The notes beneath the pieces were generated by a model that saw only the letters and a program-made list of their open reading frames with translations, did not search any database and was not told where the DNA came from. 64,000 nucleotides of DNA, from contig PAQF01000025.1 of NCBI GenBank assembly GCA_002709695.1, positions 1 through 64,000 of the forward strand, given 5' to 3'. Positions 29,077 through 39,792 of this stretch are shown here, one piece after another (position 1 is the first letter of the stretch; each line of letters starts with the position of its first letter). The DNA is from Candidatus Poribacteria bacterium (GTDB lineage Bacteria > Poribacteria > WGA-4E > UBA9662). The translations under genes and the position numbers were made by a program.

Positions 29077-29824
29077 AAATAAAGTTGCTATTATTACTGG
29101 TTCTGGCAGAGGAATCGGTAAAGCAATTGCACTTCGGTTTTCAGAAGAAGGGGCAAAAGTTATCGTTGACGATGTCAACCAAGAAACCGGTAATCAAACG
29201 ACTGACTTAATCCAATCGAAGGGACACACAGCTATCTTCACCCCTACAGATGTTACGGATTCCAATATGGTCGAAGACATGGTAACCAAGACAATTAAAA
29301 AATTCGGTAAGATCGACATCCTTGTCAATAATGCGATTTGTTCAACAAACGATGTGCTAACAAATAACTGGGACGCCAACCTAAATGTTATCTTGAAAGG
29401 GGCTCAACATTGCTCACAAGCTATCATTCCTGAGATGCAAAAGAATGGTGGAGGTAGCATTATAAATGTTGCATCAGTTAACGGATTAATCGGGTTACAA
29501 GGCATACACGCATATTCAGCATCCAAAGGAGCCATAATCTCGTTAACAAAATCCCTTGCTATCTCGCACGGCGCTGATAACATTCGAGTCAATTGTATCT
29601 GTCCAGGAACAATCCAAACTGAAGTATGGGAACCTATGATTGAACGTAACCCGAATATTTTGAATGATATTATCCCACACTACCCACTGCATCGCATTGG
29701 TACACCAATCGATATTGCAAACGCCGCTCTCTTCCTCGCCTCGGATGAATCGTCATTCGCCACTGGCGCGATTTTTACTATAGACGGAGGACTTACAGCA
29801 GGACTCCATAACTTCCCAATATAA
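29060..29824 (+). CDS. short-chain dehydrogenase/reductase (SDR)
   Basis: KNKVAIITGSGRGIGKAIALRFSEEGAKVIVDD, IINVASVNGLIG, YSASKGAIISLTKSLA. Start uncertain (TTG 29060 chosen; the ORF track extends into the upstream gene). Confidence 0.88.
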   Translation: MPLRLKNKVAIITGSGRGIGKAIALRFSEEGAKVIVDDVNQETGNQTTDLIQSKGHTAIFTPTDVTDSNMVEDMVTKTIKKFGKIDILVNNAICSTNDVLTNNWDANLNVILKGAQHCSQAIIPEMQKNGGGSIINVASVNGLIGLQGIHAYSASKGAIISLTKSLAISHGADNIRVNCICPGTIQTEVWEPMIERNPNILNDIIPHYPLHRIGTPIDIANAALFLASDESSFATGAIFTIDGGLTAGLHNFPI

Positions 29825-29837
29825 AAGACTTTACCTG

Positions 29838-32800
29838 ATGCACAGATCCCTTGTCCATGTAACATTTTTCCTATTTGTTTTTCTGCCGATCTCCTTTGCC
29901 GCGGTTCAGGTTATTGAATCAGACCAATCCGGTGTTACAATCAATTTCGACCTACCTAGTCCTAAATTTTCGAAGATTCAACCTGAACAACGCAGTACAT
30001 ACGACCTCATTTCCTACATAGGTAGCAGTTTCACCTCAAAACCAGGTAACCCGCAGGTTCCTACCTCAAAACTGATGCTTGGTGTTCCACCTGAGACAGA
30101 ATTACGAGTAACAACACTTTGGAAAAAAACCCAAACACGTCAAGGGTTCCGAATCCTACCGACACCTTATAAAACACTTCGCAGTGAAGCAAACAATGGT
30201 TTTGAATCAAGTCAAGCAGAATGGCGCGAAGACGGTAGTGCTTATCAGAAACCAGATTCCCTTTACCCTCAACGCCCAGTAAAAATTGTATCTGACGGGT
30301 ATATCCGATCCCAACGCATCATTATACTTGAAATCCATCCAATCCAGTACATACCATCAAAACGTTCAATCCAAATTCATTCTCAGATAAGAATCCGAAT
30401 TCAATTTCAGAATCCCACGACATTTGCTAATACATACCATTCCACATCATATCACGAAGACAACAAACTTTTTGAGCTTAGACTTCAAGACCAATTACTT
30501 AATTATGAACAAGCTAAATCCTGGAGAATTCAAAGCAACAAAGCCTTAAGAGCACCAAGAATTCAGGACACACAACTCTCTCCTCGCCACAAAATCCTCC
30601 TAGAAAAAACAGGGATTTATCGTGTAACAAGTAAAAATCTTAAAAACAAATGGGGAATTGATTTAAGTGCTGAAGACCCACGAAATTTCCACCTAAGAAA
30701 CAACAACATGGAAATTCCTCTCTATATTCATGGTGAGGAGGATGGCCACTTTGGTCAAGATGATTACATCCAATTTTTAGGCCACAACGCACGCAATCGT
30801 TATACGCGTTGGAACGTCTATTGGCTAAGCATCGAGCCTAAGCGGGGCAAACGGATAGCAGAAATTGATGCAACTCCTGTCGACCCAACAGCAAAATCGG
30901 TACCATCCTTCCGGTCCAACATCTACTTTGAAGAAGATCACCTACACAGCAATTTGCAACATGTATTACCCGAAAATGTCTCCCAAGGAGACAAGCACGC
31001 TTGGTTTGCATCCATTGAAAGTTGGTTTTGGACCGGAATTAGGAACGGTGGTGATCTCAACCAAATGTACCTAGAATTCCCACTTTATGATCTAGCATCA
31101 AGTTTCAATCAACCAAAAATTCTAGTTAACCTACAAGGCGGAACACCCTTAGACCATGAAATTCTAGTATCAATCAATGATATTCGAATAGATCTAGCAG
31201 AATGGTCCAGTCAAGATACTCTAAGCATCAACAAAAACCTACGACTCTGGGACGATTTGAAAGACGCTAGCAAAGGAGAGTTGAATGCTATTTCCCTAGC
31301 ACGTATTGATTCAACAGTAGAAGACGACACAACTCGATACCCCTACCACGTTTACATTAATTCGTTTGAAATCGAATACACCAGATTACTGAAGGCAGTC
31401 AAAGATTACCTAATGTTCTCTTCACCCCAAAGCCAAGATTCACATGAAGTTCGAGTACGCCGCAAATTAAAATACACAATCCAGACTTTCCTTTCTCCAA
31501 AAATCGAGATCTTTGAGCATGATGGCAAACAATTAACAGCCAAAATGAAAAACCCACATATTCAGAAAATCATCCTCGACCGCCAAGAACAAAAACGTTT
31601 GTTACACATTGAAGAGGATTTACCAACCGAAATCGCCTACGACGCAACATTCCAGGCTCCCGACTCACATGACGCAAAATTTGTTGCAGTATCTTCAGTC
31701 GGAGTCCTAAGCCCCTATAACGTTGAGACAGTCCAGCCAAGCGATCTACGCTCTTCTACAAACATTGCGGACTATATAGTTATTGTGCACCCTGTTTACC
31801 TCGAATATGCACAAGAATTAGCAGCTTGGAGATCCACTACCAAAGGAGGTGGGCACCGCACAAAAGTCGTAGACGTCACTGAAATTTACAATGTATTTGG
31901 TGATGGCATAGCTACCCCAAAAGCAATCAAAGATTTTCTATCTTATGCCTATTATAACTGGCAATCTCCTGCCTTCTCGTATGTTGTATTATTTGGAGAT
32001 GGCACTTGGGACTTTCGAGGAATTGATAAAGAAACCTACCCAGAACCACCGGAAACAACCGGATATATTCCAACGCATTACATTTGGTCTCAATCCTTTG
32101 GCCAAACTTCGGTCGATCATTGGTACACAACAATCAGCGGAATTGACGAACTTCCAGATTTTTATATCGGTCGAATTAGCGTTGAGACGGACCTACACGC
32201 TCGAAGTATAATAGATAAAATCATCAATTATGAATCCAATCCTCCCAAAGGCGAATGGCAACGTAAAATTATTTCTATAGCAGACGATGAGGTCAGCAAT
32301 TCAGGTGATTTTATTTTCAAAAAGAGCCTCAAAGCAGTTGAAGAAAGCCACACCCTATTAGGTTACGAAACAACTCGAATTTTCCTAGAAGATGTGATCA
32401 AAAAAGTGAAGGCTAACCCATCAGGCTACAATAATGAGCTACCCCGCCGAGTTGCCAAAGACATGGTGATTGACGCATTAAGCGAAGGAGGTGTCATTGC
32501 CCAATATGCGGGACATGGAGGACGAATTGTCTGGACACATGAAGCAATCTTCGATAACAATTCCGTCGATCTGCTGGATGAAACCAATCACTTGCCGTTT
32601 ATGCTGGTTTTAAGTTGCTACAACGGCTATTTCGATGCTCCGGGAGAACCTAGCTTAGCTGAGAGATTGCTCCGTCGTAATAAAGGAGGAATCATCGGCA
32701 TGCTAAGTGCCTCAAGATTAACCTATGGGAGTGGAAACGATGCGCTGAACAGAATTATTTTCGACGCAATCTTCAAAAGGAACGTGCGTGAAATTGGCCC

Positions 32801-35800
32801 ACTCGCAATGGATTCTAAAGTTGAGCTGCTAACTACAGAAGGTACCGGACAAATCGACGTCATGATGGCATATACGCTCTTTGGAGACCCTGCAATGCGG
32901 CTAAACATGGCAGATTATGAAATCCGACCAACCATTGAAACGAGAACAGTCGCAACCGGACAAAACCTCAAAGTCAAATCCGGAACAATCATGCGAGTTA
33001 ATTACGATCCTCAACAAAAGAGAAAAATCTACACACCCGTTACAGATTTCAATGGCACATTACAACTTAAAGCCATATTTCCCGGAACCTATCAAACGGT
33101 ACAAATAAACCCAGAAGAAATCGACTGGGATGATTCTAAAGAAACCGAAATTGATCTTTATAAAGGCGATGTCATCATCGAACAGAAGATAACAATCCAA
33201 AACGGAAAATATCCTGCTACTATGCTGACTGTACCTGATGGTATACGCGAAGGACAAGCACATATCGAATGCTATGCTAGCAGCACAAATGCAACAGCAG
33301 TTGGCGGAGCTTCTTTCAGTGTTTTTTCACCCAAGATTCTCGACATTCAAGCCAAGTTAATCAATGACAAAAATTTCTCTGTTTCTGTTCAAGTCTCAGA
33401 TGAATTAAACAGTAAAGGGATCAAATCGGTCATTCTCGAATGGCGTGACCCATTGAAGTACCGTTGGCAAGAAGTAGCGATGGAACCAGATACCAACCGC
33501 AAAATGGGATGGTACATCGTTCCATCTACTCTAAAAGTCCCTGAAAGCGGTGAAGCGATTCGTTACCAAATTAGTGTATCCGACATTGATGGATACGAAG
33601 CCCTCTCAGACATCCTCGAATTTCGCCCATTTGTCTTGCCAAATCTAAAGTCAGTCAATGTTCAATCATCCTCAGAGAGTCTAATCTACTATGACTTCTC
33701 CAAATCGAAGAAAATCTGGGAATTGAATGCTGACATCGAACAAACCGAACCTTTTGAATTAGCGCAGGAGGTCGAAATTGCTTTTTATAGTAGCAACCCG
33801 GATCGTAATAAAGATGGCATCATTGATCCTGACATAGCAGAACTCGGTCGAGCATATATACCATCAACAGCTTGGCGAAAACGGCCAAAATCAGTTGAGG
33901 AATCCATGCCACGAGCCTTTAGAGAAAACCCACTTAATACCAACCTAATTGCTACAGCCAAAATCCAGCATGAATTTGCTTTTGGCCAATATGAAGCCTA
34001 CGTTTGCGTTGACCCAGACAACAAAATCAAAGAAATAAGCAAAGACGACAACATAGGATATGGGCAATTGACAATTGAAAGTACAATTATTGGCAATGTT
34101 GATAAACGGGTTTTTAGTCGAGATAATGTCCTCAACTTGCGGTTCCCAAAATCCAGTATAGCCCAACCCAACATCTTAACGGTAACCAAGATAAATGATG
34201 ATAAACAACTACCAAAAACAATCCAACAAGATAGCCTCAACGAAATTAAGCTAGCAAATCAAGGAAATGCTTATCACATAGTCTTGAATAATGGGCAGAA
34301 CACTCAATTGCTTCAACCTATCACAGCTGAGGTAAACTATGATGTAGAAGCAATAAAAGAGCAAATCCAGACAGATTTAGCCTTAGATGAAATACGACAA
34401 TTGAGCCCTGATCAAATTGAAGCAATTAATGCAGGACTCCAATTGCAGGCGGAAGAAATTGGTCTGTATATCTGGCGAGATGACTTGCAAAAATGGCTAA
34501 GACAACCCACAGAAACAATAAAAGCGGCAAATGGACAAGTTCAAATTAAGACTGCGGTATCAAACCTAAATACAAGCAACCAATCGGATAGAGTCATTTC
34601 TAGTGTCAAAGTTGACCAGAATGGAGTCAAAGTAGGAAGTTGGATTGTGATGTTCACCTCCCCAACAACCTATCGACTTATGGTTCGTGAAAACAATCAC
34701 CCCCTTGAAATAGTTGATCCCAACCGTTTTTTCAGCCAAGCCGATGTAGACACTAATTTCAAAGATGGGTTAGCCATCACATTCACTCCCGGGCAGAAAA
34801 AATTCCAATTTGGAGATGTTTTGACCTTTCAAGTACAAAAGTCAAATCTGCAAGAAGGTACAGCCACTCGATATCATGCGGTGTCATTTCAGTATAACAA
34901 CGATGGTTCAGGAATTTTGCAATATATCCAAACAGGTAGAAAAACCAATATGCCAGAGGATCAATGGATAATCCTTTTTCTAGATGCAGACACTTTCCAA
35001 ATAGAAGGCCAACGTACTGGCACTTTAGCTAAAAAAGGGGTAGTTGGCAAACCGTATTCTAATACGGATCTCGACTTGCACCTACAAATTAATGCAGGGG
35101 ACATCGAATTTTCTGCCGGTGATCGTTTTCGATTCGAGACACAGTCAATCGGAACAATACAAGCCGAATTATCCCAACTTGGCACGATTGCACTGATGCG
35201 GAGTGACGACACCATTTCACCAGATATTCAACTAACCATTTCCAAACAAAATTTCAGTGACGGTGATCCTGTCTCAAAAGAACCAATCATACAAGCAACA
35301 ATTTCCGATAATAACGGAGTTAATCCGGAATCTATTCAGCTGGAACTCAGTCACAATAGCCGAAATTTCGATACTATTTCAGAGAAAAATTACGACTTAA
35401 GTTATCGCCAAGGCACAAATCAAATCATATTAAATTACCCATCACCACAACTGGACCCGGGCGGGTACCAAGTTCGGCTGACAGCGAAAGATCTCGATGG
35501 AAATCAAGCAAATGCAAAAACTGAGTTTCAAGTTCTAAAAAACTTCCAGATGCTGAAGGTCATGAACTATCCTAATCCTTTCAAAAGAGACACAACTATC
35601 ACCTGTGAGCTGACAATGCCAGCAGATAAAATGACCGTACAAATCTATACTATTTCCGGACGGATGATCTGGCGAGAGGAAGTAAATGCAAATGCTGGTT
35701 TTGTAATGATACCATGGGAAGGGAGAGACTCAGATGGTAAGAAGGTCTCCAACGGAGTCTATTATTGCAAAATTAACAGCACAGTTGGAGAAAAAGTAGA

Positions 35801-35834
35801 AAGTGAAATTATCAAAATAATGAAATTAGAATGA
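29838..35834 (+). CDS. secreted C25 (gingipain-like) cysteine peptidase family protein with C-terminal sorting/FlgD-like domain
   Basis: Signal peptide; His/Cys active-site regions GVIAQYAGHGGRIVWTHEAIFDN and PFMLVLSCYNGYFDAPGEPSLAERLL; C-terminal NYPNPFKRDTTI...GRDSDGKKVSNGVYYCKI. Confidence 0.85.
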   Translation: MHRSLVHVTFFLFVFLPISFAAVQVIESDQSGVTINFDLPSPKFSKIQPEQRSTYDLISYIGSSFTSKPGNPQVPTSKLMLGVPPETELRVTTLWKKTQTRQGFRILPTPYKTLRSEANNGFESSQAEWREDGSAYQKPDSLYPQRPVKIVSDGYIRSQRIIILEIHPIQYIPSKRSIQIHSQIRIRIQFQNPTTFANTYHSTSYHEDNKLFELRLQDQLLNYEQAKSWRIQSNKALRAPRIQDTQLSPRHKILLEKTGIYRVTSKNLKNKWGIDLSAEDPRNFHLRNNNMEIPLYIHGEEDGHFGQDDYIQFLGHNARNRYTRWNVYWLSIEPKRGKRIAEIDATPVDPTAKSVPSFRSNIYFEEDHLHSNLQHVLPENVSQGDKHAWFASIESWFWTGIRNGGDLNQMYLEFPLYDLASSFNQPKILVNLQGGTPLDHEILVSINDIRIDLAEWSSQDTLSINKNLRLWDDLKDASKGELNAISLARIDSTVEDDTTRYPYHVYINSFEIEYTRLLKAVKDYLMFSSPQSQDSHEVRVRRKLKYTIQTFLSPKIEIFEHDGKQLTAKMKNPHIQKIILDRQEQKRLLHIEEDLPTEIAYDATFQAPDSHDAKFVAVSSVGVLSPYNVETVQPSDLRSSTNIADYIVIVHPVYLEYAQELAAWRSTTKGGGHRTKVVDVTEIYNVFGDGIATPKAIKDFLSYAYYNWQSPAFSYVVLFGDGTWDFRGIDKETYPEPPETTGYIPTHYIWSQSFGQTSVDHWYTTISGIDELPDFYIGRISVETDLHARSIIDKIINYESNPPKGEWQRKIISIADDEVSNSGDFIFKKSLKAVEESHTLLGYETTRIFLEDVIKKVKANPSGYNNELPRRVAKDMVIDALSEGGVIAQYAGHGGRIVWTHEAIFDNNSVDLLDETNHLPFMLVLSCYNGYFDAPGEPSLAERLLRRNKGGIIGMLSASRLTYGSGNDALNRIIFDAIFKRNVREIGPLAMDSKVELLTTEGTGQIDVMMAYTLFGDPAMRLNMADYEIRPTIETRTVATGQNLKVKSGTIMRVNYDPQQKRKIYTPVTDFNGTLQLKAIFPGTYQTVQINPEEIDWDDSKETEIDLYKGDVIIEQKITIQNGKYPATMLTVPDGIREGQAHIECYASSTNATAVGGASFSVFSPKILDIQAKLINDKNFSVSVQVSDELNSKGIKSVILEWRDPLKYRWQEVAMEPDTNRKMGWYIVPSTLKVPESGEAIRYQISVSDIDGYEALSDILEFRPFVLPNLKSVNVQSSSESLIYYDFSKSKKIWELNADIEQTEPFELAQEVEIAFYSSNPDRNKDGIIDPDIAELGRAYIPSTAWRKRPKSVEESMPRAFRENPLNTNLIATAKIQHEFAFGQYEAYVCVDPDNKIKEISKDDNIGYGQLTIESTIIGNVDKRVFSRDNVLNLRFPKSSIAQPNILTVTKINDDKQLPKTIQQDSLNEIKLANQGNAYHIVLNNGQNTQLLQPITAEVNYDVEAIKEQIQTDLALDEIRQLSPDQIEAINAGLQLQAEEIGLYIWRDDLQKWLRQPTETIKAANGQVQIKTAVSNLNTSNQSDRVISSVKVDQNGVKVGSWIVMFTSPTTYRLMVRENNHPLEIVDPNRFFSQADVDTNFKDGLAITFTPGQKKFQFGDVLTFQVQKSNLQEGTATRYHAVSFQYNNDGSGILQYIQTGRKTNMPEDQWIILFLDADTFQIEGQRTGTLAKKGVVGKPYSNTDLDLHLQINAGDIEFSAGDRFRFETQSIGTIQAELSQLGTIALMRSDDTISPDIQLTISKQNFSDGDPVSKEPIIQATISDNNGVNPESIQLELSHNSRNFDTISEKNYDLSYRQGTNQIILNYPSPQLDPGGYQVRLTAKDLDGNQANAKTEFQVLKNFQMLKVMNYPNPFKRDTTITCELTMPADKMTVQIYTISGRMIWREEVNANAGFVMIPWEGRDSDGKKVSNGVYYCKINSTVGEKVESEIIKIMKLE

Positions 35835-36023
35835 TCATCCTCAGAGGCATTGCCTTCCCATTTTTCTTGTAAATCGAGTATAATTGTTTTATCCTCTGTA
35901 GACTTTGTCACCACTAATTCTGACCAGCCCTAATCGCAACATCAAAATTTATTAGAACCTATCCTTTTAAACATAGAGATCCAAACCGCATGCAATTTTT
36001 AATCCGATCAATAATTTGAACTG

Positions 36024-38762
36024 ATGAAGACCAAAACAATGAAAAAAAGCAGTTTCAGGCTAAAAATCTTCTGCTCAGCATCGCTTCTGGGATTTCTGTG
36101 CTTGCTATTAAACAGTTCTTACCTTATTAGCTTTGGAAGCCCAACCCTCTTCTACATTTCAAATGTTTTCATCCACATCTTAATTGGTGTCGGGTTAATC
36201 CCATCCGTTATTTTTTTCATCAGCAAATTATACTCCCAGATGCAATATACTGGAAAAACAGCTATCATTTTATTAATAATTGGCATCATCTCCGGTCTGT
36301 GGCTAATGATTGTGGGTGCGACTACACCAAACCGATGGCTCTTGGTTAGCCACATTATGGTAACCACAATCGGATCATTTCTCTTGATTCTTCATTTTTT
36401 CTTGAACAAACCCAGTTTTATAACGTATTCAACCACAAAGATTTTGGCGTTTACGCTTGCCATTAGCCTGATTTTTCCGGTTATCGCAAAAATCTATCGA
36501 AACTATTTCCCTGCAAATGACTATCTAGTACAAAACCCAATTCATGATATACCAACAAGCATGCACGAAGAGGGAGGAGGAACAAATAGTCCTTTCTTCC
36601 CATCCTCTGCCGAAACTGCCACAGGAAACTTAATCCCAACAGACTTTTTCCTCACCTCAAAAACCTGTGCGGAGCAGGGATGCCACTCCGATGTATATCG
36701 TCAATGGAACGAGTCTGCACACCATTTTTCTTCGTTCAACAACCAATGGTATCGCAAGTCAATTATGTATATGCAAGACGTAAATGGAATTCAATCATCT
36801 AAATGGTGTGGGGGTTGCCATGATCCTGCAATTATGTTCAACGGTGTAATGGACCGCCCAATTAGGGAGAACATGCACACGCCCGCAGCACAAGCTGGAC
36901 TGGCATGTACAGCTTGTCACTCAATTGAACGGGTTAAAGATACAATGGGGAACGGCGGCTACACAATCAAGTACCCTCCACTACACGATATAGCAACTAG
37001 CGAGAACAAGATTGTTCGAAAACTACACAACTATATTATTCGACTCGATCCAGAACCACACAGAAGAAGTTTCATTAAACCTTTTCATCGCGAGAACACT
37101 GCTGAATTCTGCTCTACTTGCCATAAGGTTCACCTAGATCACCCTGTCAACAATTTCCGATGGTTTCGAGGATTCAATACCTACGATCAATGGCAAACAA
37201 GTGGAGTGTCACACCAAGGGGCATTATCATTCTACTATCCCGACGAACCAAAGAAATGTGTGGATTGTCACATGCCTCTTGTACCATCAAAAGACGCCGC
37301 AAGCAAAAAAGGCAAGATCAAAAGTCATAGATTCGTAGGGGCAAACACAGCCCTTCCCCACGTGAACAAACACCCAGACCAACTTAAAGCAGTTACGAAT
37401 TTCTTACAGGATAACAAAGTCACGATTGACATTTTCGCCCTAGTGGATGGACACAAAATAACTGCTCCAATTAAACCATCAAATGCAAAAGTGTCTCCTG
37501 GTAACGATGTGCGTATTGATGTTGTGGTGCGCACACGTGGTGTTGGACACCATTTTCCTGCTGGTACAATTGACGCATTCGATGTTTGGCTGGAGCTCAA
37601 AGTAACCAACGAAAAAGGAAAGATCATTTTCTGGAATGGGATGATTAACGCTAAAGATGGAAAAAACGGTCCAGTAGACCCAAACGCACACTTTTACAAA
37701 TCCCATTTGATCGATGAACGCGGAAATCATATTAACAAGAGGAATGCCTGGGCCGCTCGTACCATACTTTACTCCCGTACAATTCCACCAGGGGCAGCTG
37801 ATACAGTACGTTATCGATTAAAAATCCCAGAAGATGGCAGCAAACGCCTCACACTTCAAGCCAAACTAAATTATCGCAAGTTCAACTGGTGGCTAACACA
37901 ATGGTCATATGCAGGAGTCCGAGACCCTGATCATACAAATTTTCAAGTAGAAAAGGGCTACGATAATGGCAAATGGGTATTTACAGGTAATACTTCTCAA
38001 GTAGCCGGAAAAATCAAAGAAATCCCCAATCTTCCAATTGTCGTCATATCGGAGGACCAAGCCACAATAGAAATCATGCAAACCAATTCAATTCCGACTG
38101 AACTAAAAACCAAACCCGATGCACAAGATAAAGAACGTTGGAACGATTATGGAATTGGACTACTGAGACAAGGAGACCTTAAAGGAGCAGAAGCTGCTTT
38201 TCTCTCAGTTGTCAAAATCGCTCCCAACTATATGGATGGTTATGTTAATATCGCACGTTGCCGAATTCAGGAAGGTAACCATAACAGTGCCGAAGAGGTA
38301 CTTAAAAAAGCACAAGAACTTCAGGAAAAATTACACCCTAAAAATCCAAATCGAGCTAAAGTAGATTATTTCTATGCACTAACTCAAAAGTCGCAGGGAA
38401 AATATGATGTTGCCCTAAAGCATCTACACATAGCAGCAAAACAATTCCCCAGAGATAAAAGGGTCCGAAACGAAATAGGACGTATTCTTTACCTCGAACG
38501 ACGTTATGCTGAAGCAACTAAGGAATTTGAGAAGACACTAGAAGTTGATCCAGAAGATGTTGACGCACACTACCATCTAATGTTAAGTTACCGTGCGTTA
38601 AAAGACCAATTAAAAGCTGTCAAAGCGCAAAAACTCTACCTGCGTTTCAAATTGGATGAGTCCGTCGATCCTATCACAGGTATAGGACGTCGTGCTAACC
38701 CTCATGCAAACATGGAACGCCAAAAAATACGGGAACATCTTTCTTCAATCGCCAACTATTAG
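36024..38762 (+). CDS. membrane-anchored multiheme c-type cytochrome (c554-like) fused to TPRs
   Basis: Four CxxCH (CGGCH, CTACH, CSTCH, CVDCH) plus CAEQGCH; N-terminal TM helices; C-terminal TPRs. Confidence 0.85.
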   Translation: MKTKTMKKSSFRLKIFCSASLLGFLCLLLNSSYLISFGSPTLFYISNVFIHILIGVGLIPSVIFFISKLYSQMQYTGKTAIILLIIGIISGLWLMIVGATTPNRWLLVSHIMVTTIGSFLLILHFFLNKPSFITYSTTKILAFTLAISLIFPVIAKIYRNYFPANDYLVQNPIHDIPTSMHEEGGGTNSPFFPSSAETATGNLIPTDFFLTSKTCAEQGCHSDVYRQWNESAHHFSSFNNQWYRKSIMYMQDVNGIQSSKWCGGCHDPAIMFNGVMDRPIRENMHTPAAQAGLACTACHSIERVKDTMGNGGYTIKYPPLHDIATSENKIVRKLHNYIIRLDPEPHRRSFIKPFHRENTAEFCSTCHKVHLDHPVNNFRWFRGFNTYDQWQTSGVSHQGALSFYYPDEPKKCVDCHMPLVPSKDAASKKGKIKSHRFVGANTALPHVNKHPDQLKAVTNFLQDNKVTIDIFALVDGHKITAPIKPSNAKVSPGNDVRIDVVVRTRGVGHHFPAGTIDAFDVWLELKVTNEKGKIIFWNGMINAKDGKNGPVDPNAHFYKSHLIDERGNHINKRNAWAARTILYSRTIPPGAADTVRYRLKIPEDGSKRLTLQAKLNYRKFNWWLTQWSYAGVRDPDHTNFQVEKGYDNGKWVFTGNTSQVAGKIKEIPNLPIVVISEDQATIEIMQTNSIPTELKTKPDAQDKERWNDYGIGLLRQGDLKGAEAAFLSVVKIAPNYMDGYVNIARCRIQEGNHNSAEEVLKKAQELQEKLHPKNPNRAKVDYFYALTQKSQGKYDVALKHLHIAAKQFPRDKRVRNEIGRILYLERRYAEATKEFEKTLEVDPEDVDAHYHLMLSYRALKDQLKAVKAQKLYLRFKLDESVDPITGIGRRANPHANMERQKIREHLSSIANY

Positions 38763-38772
38763 AAGGTACCAA

Positions 38773-39792
38773 ATGACAGAAAAACGCGAAAAATATAGAG
38801 CGGGCGTTATCGGCTGTTCCGGAGTCGGAACGAGACATGCCATGGGATTAGTCGGACTACCAAACGTTGAATTAGTAGCAGGATCTGATCTCATCCAGAA
38901 CACACTAAATAGTTTTAAAGAGAAATTTAGCGAGTACTCAAATAGAATTTCAGGTTACACAAATTACCAAGAAATGTTACTTCAAGAAAACCTCGATATC
39001 GTAACCGTTGCAACCTCAGATCATCGCCACACTGATCCAGTTATTAATGCAGCAGAAATTGGTGTCAAAGGAATTTTCTGCGAAAAGCCACTAGCGACAC
39101 GATTGATCGATGCAGATCGGATGATTGAAGCCGTAAACAAGAATCAAGTCATTTTGTCAATTGACCACACTCGCAGATGGCTACCATTGTGGGTTCACAC
39201 CAAAGAACTCGTCTTAGGAGGCAAAATTGGCGATATACATTACATCATTGGAACACTCGGCGGTAGCCGAGCTATGTTGTTCCGAAACGGCACTCATCTT
39301 ATCGATATGATCTGCTATTTTGCTAATTCCAAACCGGCATGGGTGTCTGCTGAATTAGAAAAAGGATTTGAAAACTACGACGAATATGATGGAGACGGAG
39401 GGCATTCCCCAAACACCGAACCCTCAGCACATGGCTACATTCACTTTGAGAATGGCGTAAGAGGTTTTTATGTAGGGGGACCCAAAACCACCCCATCCCG
39501 TTTCAGCCTAGAAATTGTTGGTACATCAGGCTATATCAACATTAACGACCAAGAAGCAAAGATATACAAAAACAACGACATAACACCAATTTCAACCCCA
39601 AAGTGGGACGTGATTGGTATAGAGGCTGGTGTTCAAAACTTAGTTAAAATGGTTGACCAAGGCGGAGAACCAGTATCTTCAGGGAACGAAGCGCTTAAGA
39701 CTGTCGAGATAATAATTGGTTTTCTGGAGTCACAACGCCATCACAACACCAAGATTAACCTCGCAAGAGTGCGAAGAAGAATGCCTGGGTAA
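38773..39792 (+). CDS. Gfo/Idh/MocA family oxidoreductase
   Basis: YRAGVIGCSGVGTRHAMGLVGL, FCEKPLATRLIDADRMI. Start set at ATG 38773. Confidence 0.9.
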   Translation: MTEKREKYRAGVIGCSGVGTRHAMGLVGLPNVELVAGSDLIQNTLNSFKEKFSEYSNRISGYTNYQEMLLQENLDIVTVATSDHRHTDPVINAAEIGVKGIFCEKPLATRLIDADRMIEAVNKNQVILSIDHTRRWLPLWVHTKELVLGGKIGDIHYIIGTLGGSRAMLFRNGTHLIDMICYFANSKPAWVSAELEKGFENYDEYDGDGGHSPNTEPSAHGYIHFENGVRGFYVGGPKTTPSRFSLEIVGTSGYININDQEAKIYKNNDITPISTPKWDVIGIEAGVQNLVKMVDQGGEPVSSGNEALKTVEIIIGFLESQRHHNTKINLARVRRRMPG

